Assembly (NCBI GenBank): GCA_016209535.1
Contig: JACQVW010000054.1
Span: forward strand, 1-33,737
From: Planctomycetota bacterium
GTDB taxonomy: Bacteria > Planctomycetota > UBA8108 > SXIK01
Direction: 5' to 3'
Length of the DNA stretch: 33,737 nt
Shown here: positions 7,938 to 16,000 of the stretch, one piece after another
Numbering within the stretch: the stretch's first letter is position 1
Layout of the letters: the number at the start of each line of letters is the position of its first letter
Position numbers and translations under genes: made by a program
Notes under the pieces: model-generated
Seen by the model: the letters and a program-made list of their open reading frames with translations, nothing else
What the model was told of the DNA's origin: nothing
The model's database searches: none

Positions 7938-9725
7938 ATGTACGTCCTCGGGCTGAGCTTCTACTACCACGACGCCGCGGCCGCCCTCGTGAAGGATGGC
8001 GTCCTCGTCGCCGCCGCCGAGGAGGAGCGCTTCAGCCGGAGGAAGCACGACTCGGAGTTCCCCGAGCGGGCGGTCCGGTACTGCCTGGACGCTGCGGGGA
8101 TCACCATCGACCAGGTCGACTACATCGGTTTCTACGAGAAGCCCTTCGTGAAGTTCATCAGGATCCTCGAGACATGCCTAGCGGGCTGGCCTCGCACCTA
8201 CATGACGTGGGCCCGGTCCATGCCGCTCTGGCTCAAGTCGAAGATCCGCGTGGGGAGCCTGATCCAGGAGAAGCTCGGCACGGACAGGGACATCGTCTTC
8301 TGCGAGCACCACCTCTCGCACGCGGCGAGCGCGTTCCTCGTCTCGCCGTTCGAGGAGGCCGTGCTGCTGACGATGGACGGCGTCGGCGAGTGGACCACGA
8401 CCGCCTTCGGCACCGGGCGGGGGAGCGCGATGACCTTCGACGGCGAGATCCGATTCCCGCATTCCATCGGCCTCCTCTTCAGCGCCATCACGGCCTACCT
8501 CGGCTTCCAGGTGAACGACGGCGAGTGGAAGGTTATGGGCCTCGCGCCTTACGGGAAGCCGCGGTTCCTCGACAGGTTCCGGGAGGTCGTGGACATGAGG
8601 CCGGACGGCAGCTTCCGCCTGAACATGAGGTACTTCGCCCACGACTACTCGACGAGGCGGATGTTCAACGCCCGGTGGGAGCGGCTCTTCGGCCGCCCCG
8701 CGAGGAAGCCCGAGAGCGATCTCGACGAGTTCCACCACGACGTCGCCCACTCGGGGCAGAAGGTCGTCGAGGACCTCGTCCTCAACCTGGCCCGCGCGTT
8801 GAGCGAGCGGTACCGCCTCCCGAACCTCTGCATCGCCGGCGGCGTGGGGCTCAACTGCGTCGCCAACTGGAGGATCCACGAGGAGACGGGGTTCAAGAAC
8901 ATCTTCATCCAGCCCGCGGCGGGGGACTCCGGCGGGGCCCTGGGGACCGCCTTTCACATCGCCAACACGCTCCTGGGCCGTGACAGGGTCTTCCAGATGC
9001 GCCACGCGTACTGGGGGCCGGAGTATGGCGAGGAGGCCATCCGTGCTGCCCTCGACTCGGCGGGCGCCAGCTACGTGAGGCGGAGCGAGGAGGAGCTTCT
9101 CGACGAGACGGCGCGCCGGATCGCTTCGGGCGAGGTGATCGGCTGGTTCCAGGGCAGGATGGAGCTGGGCCCTCGGGCCCTCGGAGCCCGCAGCATCCTC
9201 GCGGACCCGCGCGACCCGCGGGTGAAGGAGACGATCAACGGCAAGGTGAAGTTCCGCGAGTGGTTCCGGCCCTTCGCGCCTGCGGTCCTCAAGGAACGCG
9301 CCCAGGAGTATTTCGAGGTCCCGGCCGGGATGGACCTGCCCTTCATGTTGATGGTCCCGAAGGTGCGGCCGCAGCACCGCCAGCTCCTCCCCGGGGTCAC
9401 CCACGAGGACGGCACGGGGCGCGTGCAGACCTTGACCGAGGACCTCAACGGGCGTTTCTACCGCCTCGTGCGGTGGTTCGGCGAGCTGACCGGCGTCCCC
9501 GTCGTCGTCAACACGAGCTTCAACGTTCGGGGCGAGCCGATCGTCTGCACGCCCGCCGACGCCTACCGGACGTTTCTCAACACGGGCCTCGACGCCCTCG
9601 TCATAGGCGACTTCATCGTGACCGAGAAACCGGGTAGCATCGACTTCGAGGCCGCCCGGAGGCGCAGCATCACCCTGGAGGGCACCGCCTCGCCGGAGCT
9701 TCGAGAATGGCCAAGCAATCGCTGA
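7938..9725 (+). CDS. NodU/CmcH-type carbamoyltransferase
   Basis: The 595-residue enzyme matches the carbamoyltransferase family (NodU, CmcH, TobZ) that transfers carbamoyl from carbamoyl phosphate through carbamoyl-adenylate to a hydroxyl of a sugar or other acceptor. The N-terminal Kae1-like domain begins MYVLGLSFYYHDAAAALVKDG and has HHLSHAASAF and TMDGVGEW. The middle has IAGGVGLNCVAN. The C-terminal domain has QGRMELGPRALGARSILADP and NTSFNVRGEPIVCTPADAY. All key segments are present and the length is normal. There is no good Shine-Dalgarno sequence, so translation is probably coupled to the SxtJ-family gene just upstream. With SxtJ, DUF5989 and an SGNH hydrolase, it probably decorates a surface polymer or secreted glycan. 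Confidence 0.95.
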   Translation: MYVLGLSFYYHDAAAALVKDGVLVAAAEEERFSRRKHDSEFPERAVRYCLDAAGITIDQVDYIGFYEKPFVKFIRILETCLAGWPRTYMTWARSMPLWLKSKIRVGSLIQEKLGTDRDIVFCEHHLSHAASAFLVSPFEEAVLLTMDGVGEWTTTAFGTGRGSAMTFDGEIRFPHSIGLLFSAITAYLGFQVNDGEWKVMGLAPYGKPRFLDRFREVVDMRPDGSFRLNMRYFAHDYSTRRMFNARWERLFGRPARKPESDLDEFHHDVAHSGQKVVEDLVLNLARALSERYRLPNLCIAGGVGLNCVANWRIHEETGFKNIFIQPAAGDSGGALGTAFHIANTLLGRDRVFQMRHAYWGPEYGEEAIRAALDSAGASYVRRSEEELLDETARRIASGEVIGWFQGRMELGPRALGARSILADPRDPRVKETINGKVKFREWFRPFAPAVLKERAQEYFEVPAGMDLPFMLMVPKVRPQHRQLLPGVTHEDGTGRVQTLTEDLNGRFYRLVRWFGELTGVPVVVNTSFNVRGEPIVCTPADAYRTFLNTGLDALVIGDFIVTEKPGSIDFEAARRRSITLEGTASPELREWPSNR

Positions 9726-9865
9726 TCCACGAATTCCTGCTCTTCCTCAGGCAGGAGAAGAAGTGGTGGTTGGTGCCGCTCCTGGTCCTGCTTCTCCTCG
9801 TGGGGGCGCTGCTCTTCGTCATAGGGAACCCGGCGCTGGCGCCCTTCCTGTACCCCTTCTTCTAG
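9707..9865 (+). CDS. DUF5989-family small membrane protein
   Basis: This 52-residue protein starts at ATG 9707 and overlaps the end of the carbamoyltransferase gene by 19 bases. It reads MAKQSLIHEFLLFLRQEKKWW, then one hydrophobic span of about 20 residues, then NPALAPFLYPFF. This is the standard form of DUF5989 proteins, which sit directly after SxtJ-associated carbamoyltransferases. The overlap indicates translational coupling. The function is unknown; a small membrane subunit of the carbamoylation machinery is a reasonable inference. Confidence 0.88.
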   Translation: MAKQSLIHEFLLFLRQEKKWWLVPLLVLLLLVGALLFVIGNPALAPFLYPFF

Positions 9866-10042
9866 CCCGATGCCCATCACGCGTCGCCTCGGAGAGCTGC
9901 CGCGTGTGGATAAGCTGCTCCGAAAGGGGGGTGCACTCCGGATGGGCAAGCGCGACTACGCGATGTTCCTCCTCCGCCCTGACCGCTGCTTAACCCGCCT
10001 TCCGCGGTCAAGAATCGTGTCCTTCCTGGCGCGGTGGAGCCG

Positions 10043-12454
10043 TCAGCACCGGTCGAAGACGCAATCGCCGAGATCATCCCCGCCTGGATCCTCGCCACAG
10101 CTCTCGGGACCCGGCACCGCCGGCGGCGCGCCAGCCTGGAAGAGGTAGCCGAGGAGGAGGATCACATCGGTGAGATTGACCCGGCCGTCGTCGTCGACGT
10201 CGGCGGCGTCTCCGCAGGCGAGCGGGCCGCCACCCTGGAACAGGTGCTCGAGGGTGACGACGGCGTCAGTCAGGTTGACGCGGGCGTCGACGTCGGCGTC
10301 GCCGCGGCGGAAACGCTCCGCCGTCGCGGCGCGCCTGCCGAAGAGCAGGGATAGCGTGTCGGTGGAGAAGTCGGCCGAAACGACGTCCAGCGCGCCGTCC
10401 GCGTCCAGGTCCGCCGTCACGATCCATCTCGGATCCCCCAGCCGGTAACTGGCCAGAGGCTGGAAGGACCTGTCTCCTTGCCCCTCGAAGACCCGCACGC
10501 TGTCGCTCCCGGCCTGCCCGACGAGCAGATCGGGCAGCCCGTCGCCGTTCAGATCCGCGGCGGCGACGGCCGACGGGCCGTTTCCGACCGGCATGACCAC
10601 CGCCTCGGACAGCGCACCGCCTCCCGCGCCGAAGTAGAGCTTCACCTCGCCCTCGCTCTCCGCCACGACGATGTCCTGCTGGCCGTCGACGTTGAGGTCG
10701 TGGATGGTCAGAGCCACGCTCTCCGAAGCGCTCGGGATCGCGGTCGTCCTCGGCAAGCTCCCGGCCCCGTCGCCGAAATACACCGCCAGGCTCTTCTTGC
10801 CGGCGACGACGAAGTCCGCGTTGCGGTCGCCGTCGATGTCGCCAGCGGTGAAGCGGGAAGGAGCACTGAGCACGGTCGCCTTGCTGGCGGCGGCGAAGCT
10901 GCCGTTGCCCAGTCCCTCGAGGATCGCGATGTTCGCCTCTCCCTGGTGGAGGATCGCGAGGTCCTGGGCGTCGCTGCCGATGAAATCGCCGGCAAGGACC
11001 TGCACCGGCAGGAGGCCGGTGGCGTAGCTGGCCGAGAACTGCGGCGCGGCGCCCGCCGCTGCGAGGTAGACTTTCGCTCCGCCGCCGGCGAAGTCGGCGG
11101 CGGCGAGGTCGGTCCCTGCGCTCGAGTCGAAGTCCGCGGTCACGACCGAGTGGAAGGAGGAGCCCTGCCCCTCGAGGTCCTCGCGGTCGGCGAACGTGCC
11201 GTCTCCGCCACCGGCGAAGAAGGACAGTGTCCCTTCCTGCGAATTGGCTGAGACGAGATCGAGCCGCCCGTCGGCGTTCAGGTCAGCAGCGGCCACCGAG
11301 CGCGGGCGCCGGCCCGTTTCCAGGGTGGTGCGCGCCAGGAACGTGCCGTCCCCCCGTCCCGACAGCAGGTTCATCTCCGCCGTGGAATTCGAGCCGAGCG
11401 CGAGATCGGTCACACCGTCGAGATCGAAATCCTCGACGCCCACCACCATCATCCCGGGAAGGGTGAAGGTGAAGGGCGAGGGATCGTAGCCGCCGTTGCC
11501 GTCGGCGAGGAGCACGCGCAGCTCGCCGTCGAAGCTCACGAGCTCGAGGACCACCACCGCCAGGTCCAGGCGGCCGTCGCCGTCGAAGTCCGCGGCGTAA
11601 AGCTGGTCGGGCGCCGTGCCCAGCGGCACTGCCGGCCCGCTCTCGAGCGCGCCCGCGCCGTCGCCCATGAGGACCGTGATGTTCTCCGAGCTCTGGTTGG
11701 CCACGGCCACGTCGGGATTGCCGTCGCCGTCGAAGTCTCCCGCGGCGAGAGCCCTGGGGACCTGTCCGACGGCGAAGGTCGCCGCAGTGAACCCGCCCTC
11801 CCCGCCGAAGAGGACTTTGAGCTTGGCTTCGTCCCCGATCGCGACGGCCATGTCGGGCCAGCCGTCCACGTTGAAGTCCTCCACGACGAGGGCGTGGGGG
11901 CTCCTGCCCACCTGAAGCGTCTCAGCCGGAGCGAAATCGCCGGCGCCGATGCCTCTGAGGAGGGAAAGGTTCCCGGCGATGTTGTTGAGGACGGCGATGT
12001 CCGCCTTGCCGTCCCGGTCGAAATCGGCCACCTCGCTCTGCCGCGCGCCCGAGCCCGCGGCGTGCGCCTTCGCGGCGCCGAAGGTGCCGTCGCCCACGCC
12101 GAGCAGGACCGCAACCGAATCGGAGCCCGAGTCGGTGCTGAGGAGGTCGAGCGCCCCGTCCCCGTCGAGGTCGGCCGCCGCCAGGTGCAGCGGGCTGACG
12201 CCGCCCGGGAACCTTGGCTCTTGGGGCTCGAGGACCCCGTCCCGGTTCAGGAAGACGAAGATGTCCCCCCCGCTCCCGGCAACCGCGAGATCCGGCACCC
12301 GGTCGCCGTTCAGGTCGGCGGGCCGGAACGCGGCCGCCAGGTCGTTCAGGGGGAACGACACCTCGGCCAGAAAGGTGCCGTCGCCCTGCCCGAAGACGGT
12401 CACAGCCTGAAACCCCAAGGCCACGCACCAGAATCCCGAGCGCAGTCTCGACAC
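10043..12454 (-). CDS. Secreted FG-GAP/VCBS-repeat protein with C-terminal dockerin-like pair
   Basis: The 803-residue protein starts at GTG 12454, preceded by GAAGGAGG four bases upstream. It has a signal peptide ending TVFG-Q. About fourteen FG-GAP/VCBS units follow, each with a calcium-binding phrase such as DLNGDRVPDLAVA, DLDGDGALDLLS, DFDGDGNPDVAVA and DLNADGRLDLVSA; together they would form one or two beta-propellers. The C-terminus (about 715-803) carries two dockerin-like loops (RGDADVDARVNLTDAV and DVDDDGRVNLTDVILLLGYLF) and a Cys-containing tail ending CVFDRC. No catalytic motif is visible. FG-GAP propellers usually bind ligands, glycans or other proteins outside the cell. It lies on the opposite strand between the carbamoyltransferase cluster and its likely SGNH partner. 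Confidence 0.92.
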   Translation of the reverse strand: MSRLRSGFWCVALGFQAVTVFGQGDGTFLAEVSFPLNDLAAAFRPADLNGDRVPDLAVAGSGGDIFVFLNRDGVLEPQEPRFPGGVSPLHLAAADLDGDGALDLLSTDSGSDSVAVLLGVGDGTFGAAKAHAAGSGARQSEVADFDRDGKADIAVLNNIAGNLSLLRGIGAGDFAPAETLQVGRSPHALVVEDFNVDGWPDMAVAIGDEAKLKVLFGGEGGFTAATFAVGQVPRALAAGDFDGDGNPDVAVANQSSENITVLMGDGAGALESGPAVPLGTAPDQLYAADFDGDGRLDLAVVVLELVSFDGELRVLLADGNGGYDPSPFTFTLPGMMVVGVEDFDLDGVTDLALGSNSTAEMNLLSGRGDGTFLARTTLETGRRPRSVAAADLNADGRLDLVSANSQEGTLSFFAGGGDGTFADREDLEGQGSSFHSVVTADFDSSAGTDLAAADFAGGGAKVYLAAAGAAPQFSASYATGLLPVQVLAGDFIGSDAQDLAILHQGEANIAILEGLGNGSFAAASKATVLSAPSRFTAGDIDGDRNADFVVAGKKSLAVYFGDGAGSLPRTTAIPSASESVALTIHDLNVDGQQDIVVAESEGEVKLYFGAGGGALSEAVVMPVGNGPSAVAAADLNGDGLPDLLVGQAGSDSVRVFEGQGDRSFQPLASYRLGDPRWIVTADLDADGALDVVSADFSTDTLSLLFGRRAATAERFRRGDADVDARVNLTDAVVTLEHLFQGGGPLACGDAADVDDDGRVNLTDVILLLGYLFQAGAPPAVPGPESCGEDPGGDDLGDCVFDRC

Positions 12455-12699
12455 AATCCCTCCTTCAAGGCTAAGGGCTGAAGGTGAATGGTAGCCGCGT
12501 CGCGTTAGAGGCGCAACCGTGGAACGGGACCTCGACCGGGGGCGCCCGGGAGGCCCCGAGCGGGAAGTGTAAGTCCCCCCGTCCGTGCGTCCGTGGTTAA
12601 ACCCCTTGAGACTCCTTCGCGGAGTTGCTACGATCCTTCGATGGAATCGGCAACATCGATGATTCAGGGGTGTATTCCACTGGTCAAGGGGAATGAACT
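12455..12699. other. Divergent intergenic region
   Basis: These 245 bases separate two divergent secreted-protein genes and must hold both promoters. A short hairpin, ACTCC-TTCGC-GGAGT, lies at 12611-12625; it has no T-run and is not a convincing terminator. No clear -35/-10 pair could be assigned by eye, and no small gene is evident. Confidence 0.4.
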
Positions 12700-13470
12700 A
12701 TGAAGAGACGAGCGGTACTCGTTTGGGTTCTGGGGTTGGGCTTTTGCGGCGGCTACCTCGCGCACAACTGGGAGTCCGTGCTCGCCGACGGCGAGGGCGC
12801 CGCCTCCTGGTCGCCTAGCCTCAGGGGCGACGTCAACGACGATGGGAAGCTCAACATCTGCGACGCGGTGTACATCCTGAACTACCTCTTCAAGGCGGGC
12901 GAGGAGCCCGCTCCCGTGCCGCAGGGCCGGGGGGGCGTCCTCCAGACCGGTCAGGTGGGCTGCTGGAGCGGCACCCACGGCGAGGAACAGAAGCCCTGCC
13001 CGCAGCCCGGCGAGGACGACCACGGCCAGGATCCCCAGTTCAAGGAGGACGGGTTCCCGCACGACTTCGAGCTCTTCAAGCCCGATCCGGAGGACCGGTC
13101 GACCTGGTACACGGTCGACCACGCCACGAGCCTCATGTGGCAGTACCAAGCCGACACCACCCTCCGCAACTGGAGAGACGCCCTGAAGTTCGTCTCGGAG
13201 CTCGAGCTCGCCGGCCACGACGACTGGAGGATGCCGAACATCAACGAGCTCTACACCCTCGTCGACATCAGCCAGCGGACCCCGGCTGCGTACAAGAGCT
13301 TCTTCTTCCTGTTCCCCAATAAGTACTGGAGCTCGAGCTCGTGCGCCGTGGACCTCAGCCGCGCCTGGACCGTGGACTTCTCGCTCGGTCTGGTCCTCTG
13401 CCTCGACAAGGGGGGCCAAGGCCAGAACTCGTTCAAGTTCCGCACCCTTGCCGTGCGCGCCCTCCGGTGA
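12700..13470 (+). CDS. Secreted DUF1566 (Lcl C-terminal-like) protein with N-terminal dockerin-like loop
   Basis: The 256-residue protein starts at ATG 12700 with an N-terminal hydrophobic segment (RRAVLVWVLGLGFCGGYLA) that may be a signal peptide or anchor. Unlike the other proteins here, its dockerin-like loop is N-terminal and single: RGDVNDDGKLNICDAVYILNYLF (about 43-65). Then comes a Cys/Gly-rich linker and a DUF1566-type domain: WYTVDHATSLMWQ, NWRDALKFVSELELAGHDDWRMPNINEL, KYWSSSS, FKFRTLAVR. This domain has a C-type-lectin/formylglycine-enzyme-like fold and is typical of surface proteins. No catalytic role can be assigned. The SGNH/TPR gene begins 39 bp downstream on the same strand, so the two may be co-transcribed. 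Confidence 0.85.
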   Translation: MKRRAVLVWVLGLGFCGGYLAHNWESVLADGEGAASWSPSLRGDVNDDGKLNICDAVYILNYLFKAGEEPAPVPQGRGGVLQTGQVGCWSGTHGEEQKPCPQPGEDDHGQDPQFKEDGFPHDFELFKPDPEDRSTWYTVDHATSLMWQYQADTTLRNWRDALKFVSELELAGHDDWRMPNINELYTLVDISQRTPAAYKSFFFLFPNKYWSSSSCAVDLSRAWTVDFSLGLVLCLDKGGQGQNSFKFRTLAVRALR

Positions 13471-13509
13471 CGGACTGACCACGGACTGGACCGATCGACG
13501 CCCCGCGAA

Positions 13510-15825
13510 GTGCCTCGTCCCCAGAACCGAGCCGCCGAGAGAGCCAAGGACGCTCACACCGGGCGGAGGCTCTCGGTAGCGAAGAAGCTACTCTTCTCGC
13601 TCTTGACGACGCTCGGGCTCCTCCTCCTCGTCGAGCTCGGCCTCGCCGCCCTCGGCGTGCGGCCGATCGTCTACGACGAGGACCCTTACGTCGGCTTCTC
13701 CTCGCGCGTCCCGCTGTTTGTCGAGATCGAACGACGGGATGGCGGCGGCTCGGCCATGGTGACCGCCCGCAACAAGCTCGAGTGGTTCAACCTGCAGATC
13801 TTTCCGCGGCAGAAGCCCGCGGGGACGTTCCGTGTTTTCTGTCTGGGCGGGTCGACCACCTACGGCCATCCCTACGAGGACAGCACCTCGTTCTGCGGCT
13901 GGCTGCGCGAGATCCTGCCCGCCGCCGATGGCTCCCGCAAGTGGGAGCTCATCAACGCCGGCGGCATCAGCTATGCGAGCTACCGGGTGGCGACCCTCAT
14001 GGAGGAGCTGACCCGCTACGACCCGGACCTCTTTGTCGTCTACTCGGGCCACAATGAGTTCCTCGAAGAGCGGACGTACCGATCGCTGATCGAGATGCCC
14101 GCGGCGGTCCGCGGTCTCGGGGCCGTCCTCAGCGCTACGCGCATCTACTCGGCGCTCCGTCGCTTCGTGCGCTCTGGGCGAAGAGCCGCTCCGGCGCCCG
14201 GCCCCGGACGAGGGGAGCTCCCCGCCGAGGTCGAGACGCTGCTTGACGTCAACGTGGGGCCCGAGGCCTACCGGCGCGACGACGAGCTGCGCAAGAGGAT
14301 TCTCTCGCACTTCCGCTTCAACCTCTCCCGCATGGTGGACATCGCCCGCTCGGCCGGCGCCGCGGTCATCTTCGTCAAGCCGGCCTCCAACCTGCGCGAC
14401 TTCAGCCCCTTCAAGAGCGAGCACCGCGCCGGACTCTCCGCGGCCGAGACCGAGCGCTGGAAGACGCTTTTTGCCCGGGCCCGCCGCGCCGGGAAGGAAG
14501 GCCGGCCGGCCGAGGCCCTGCGCGCGCTGGAGGAGGCCGCCGCCATCGACCAGCGCCACGCCGAGACCTGGTACGAGCGCGGCAGGGTGCTTCTGGAGCT
14601 GGCACGGCCCGTCGAGGCCAAGGAAGCCTTTGTGCGCGCGCGGGACGAGGACATCTGCCCGCTGCGCGCCCTGACCCGGATCGAGGCGATCGTCGGCGAG
14701 GTTGCGGGCGAGCGGGGGGTCCCTCTGGTCGACTTCGTCGCGCTCGTCGAGGACCGCTCCGCGGACGGTATTCCCGGGGAGACCCTCTTTCTCGACCACG
14801 TCCACCCGACCCTTGAGGCGAACCGGCTCCTGGCGCTGTCGATCCTGGAGACCATGACCGCCATGGGGATCGCCAGGCCGGCGGGATCGTGGGGGGAGGA
14901 GCCCCTGGCGGCGGTCGTGGAGCGCGTCGAGAGCCGTCTGGACTCGCGATCGCGCGGCCTGGCGCTGCGGAACCTCGCCAAGGTGCTCGGCTGGGCCGGC
15001 AAGGTCGAGGAGGCCGAGCGGTTGGCGCTGGAGGCCCTGGCCCTGGTCCCGGAGGGCGACGCCGACACCCACTACGGGGCCGCCATCGCCTACAAGAGGC
15101 GCGGCCAGATCGAGGAGGCGTTAGCCCACTACCAGGAGACGGTTCGCCTCGAGCCGGATCACGCACTTGGGCAGGCCGCCCTCGGCGATCTCTACTGGAG
15201 GCGAGGGGATCACGAGCGCGCCCGGTCCCATCTCGAGGCTGCGCTCCGCATCCGTCCCAGGCTCCCGTACGCGATCCACCTCCTGGGCACGATGCTCGAG
15301 GATGATGGAGACCTGGCCGGCGCCGCCGCGTGCTACGAGAGGGCGCTCGCGGCGCGGCCGAAGTACGCCGAGGCGCACAACTCGCTCGGCGGGGTCCGGG
15401 AGAGGCTCGGGGACCTGGCTGCGGCCCGGCAGAGCTACGAGCGGTCCCTCGAGATTGAGCCCGACTTCCCCGCTGCGCACGCCAACCTCGGCAGGGTCCT
15501 GGCGCTCGAGGGAGACGCCGACGGGGCGAGGAAACACCTCGAGAAGGCGATCGAGCTCGACGGCGAGCTCGCGGAGGCCTGCGGCGACCTCGGCACGCTG
15601 CTTTACCGGCAGGGCGACTCGGCCAGGGCCAAGACCCTCTTCGAGCAAGCCCTCAAGATCAAGCCCGACTACGCCGAGGCTCACAACAACCTGGGCCTCA
15701 TCCTCGCCGGCGAAGGCAGGCTGGTCGAGGCCAGGAAGCACTTCGAGGCGGCCCTGCGCTCCGTGCCCGACTACGCCGGCGCTCGCCGCAACCTCGAGCG
15801 GGTGAAGGCAGCGCTAGGACAGTAA
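13510..15825 (+). CDS. Membrane-anchored SGNH/GDSL hydrolase fused to TPR array
   Basis: The 771-residue protein has a GTG start at 13510 and an uninspiring ribosome site, so the true start could be slightly downstream. One membrane span (about 26-50: LLFSLLTTLGLLLLVELGL) is followed by an SGNH hydrolase domain: FCLGGSTTYG (S115), INAGGISYASYR (block II Gly), VVYSGHNEFLE (N182) and FLDHVHPT (D429, H432). TPR-like helices are inserted near 320-380, and about nine TPR units fill 470-771 (for example YAEAHNNLGLILAGEGRLVEARKHFEAAL). SGNH domains of this type act as esterases or acyltransferases on surface polysaccharides. It is the usual fourth member of SxtJ/carbamoyltransferase/DUF5989 clusters and probably works with 7527-9865. 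Confidence 0.9.
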   Translation: MPRPQNRAAERAKDAHTGRRLSVAKKLLFSLLTTLGLLLLVELGLAALGVRPIVYDEDPYVGFSSRVPLFVEIERRDGGGSAMVTARNKLEWFNLQIFPRQKPAGTFRVFCLGGSTTYGHPYEDSTSFCGWLREILPAADGSRKWELINAGGISYASYRVATLMEELTRYDPDLFVVYSGHNEFLEERTYRSLIEMPAAVRGLGAVLSATRIYSALRRFVRSGRRAAPAPGPGRGELPAEVETLLDVNVGPEAYRRDDELRKRILSHFRFNLSRMVDIARSAGAAVIFVKPASNLRDFSPFKSEHRAGLSAAETERWKTLFARARRAGKEGRPAEALRALEEAAAIDQRHAETWYERGRVLLELARPVEAKEAFVRARDEDICPLRALTRIEAIVGEVAGERGVPLVDFVALVEDRSADGIPGETLFLDHVHPTLEANRLLALSILETMTAMGIARPAGSWGEEPLAAVVERVESRLDSRSRGLALRNLAKVLGWAGKVEEAERLALEALALVPEGDADTHYGAAIAYKRRGQIEEALAHYQETVRLEPDHALGQAALGDLYWRRGDHERARSHLEAALRIRPRLPYAIHLLGTMLEDDGDLAGAAACYERALAARPKYAEAHNSLGGVRERLGDLAAARQSYERSLEIEPDFPAAHANLGRVLALEGDADGARKHLEKAIELDGELAEACGDLGTLLYRQGDSARAKTLFEQALKIKPDYAEAHNNLGLILAGEGRLVEARKHFEAALRSVPDYAGARRNLERVKAALGQ

Positions 15826-15931
15826 GGGCTCCTCCACGTCCGATGCGACGGTCAAGGAGAGCGGAGACAAGAACGCGGCCGCAAGGCCGCCGAGGAACGG
15901 CTTGATCCTGTCAGCCAGCCCAGGGCTGTTA

Positions 15932-15976
15932 CAAAACAAAAACGGTCGGCGGACGGGAACACCCGTCCGCCGACCG
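15932..15976 (-). terminator. Rho-independent terminator for the 16001-18481 gene
   Basis: A perfect 15-bp GC-rich stem (15943-15957 paired with 15962-15976) encloses a 4-base loop. On the minus strand it is followed at once by a T-rich run (complement of 15932-15942, T5 G T4). It lies 25 bases beyond the stop of the minus-strand gene. On the plus strand no T-run follows, so it serves mainly the minus strand at this convergent junction. Confidence 0.9.
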
Positions 15977-16000
15977 AGAATCGGCCCGATCCGATCAGTT

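Noticed and set aside
9870-10148. Small plus-strand open frame after the DUF5989 gene
   Set aside because: It has no family resemblance, runs into the convergent FG-GAP gene and becomes Ser/Pro/Arg-rich; it is probably not a gene.
12700-15825. The DUF1566 and SGNH/TPR genes are in the same frame, separated by a TGA at 13468-13470, like a third readthrough case
   Set aside because: The 13 codons between them do not read like protein, the first protein ends at its normal family end, and the second has its own N-terminal membrane span; it is just two genes in one frame.
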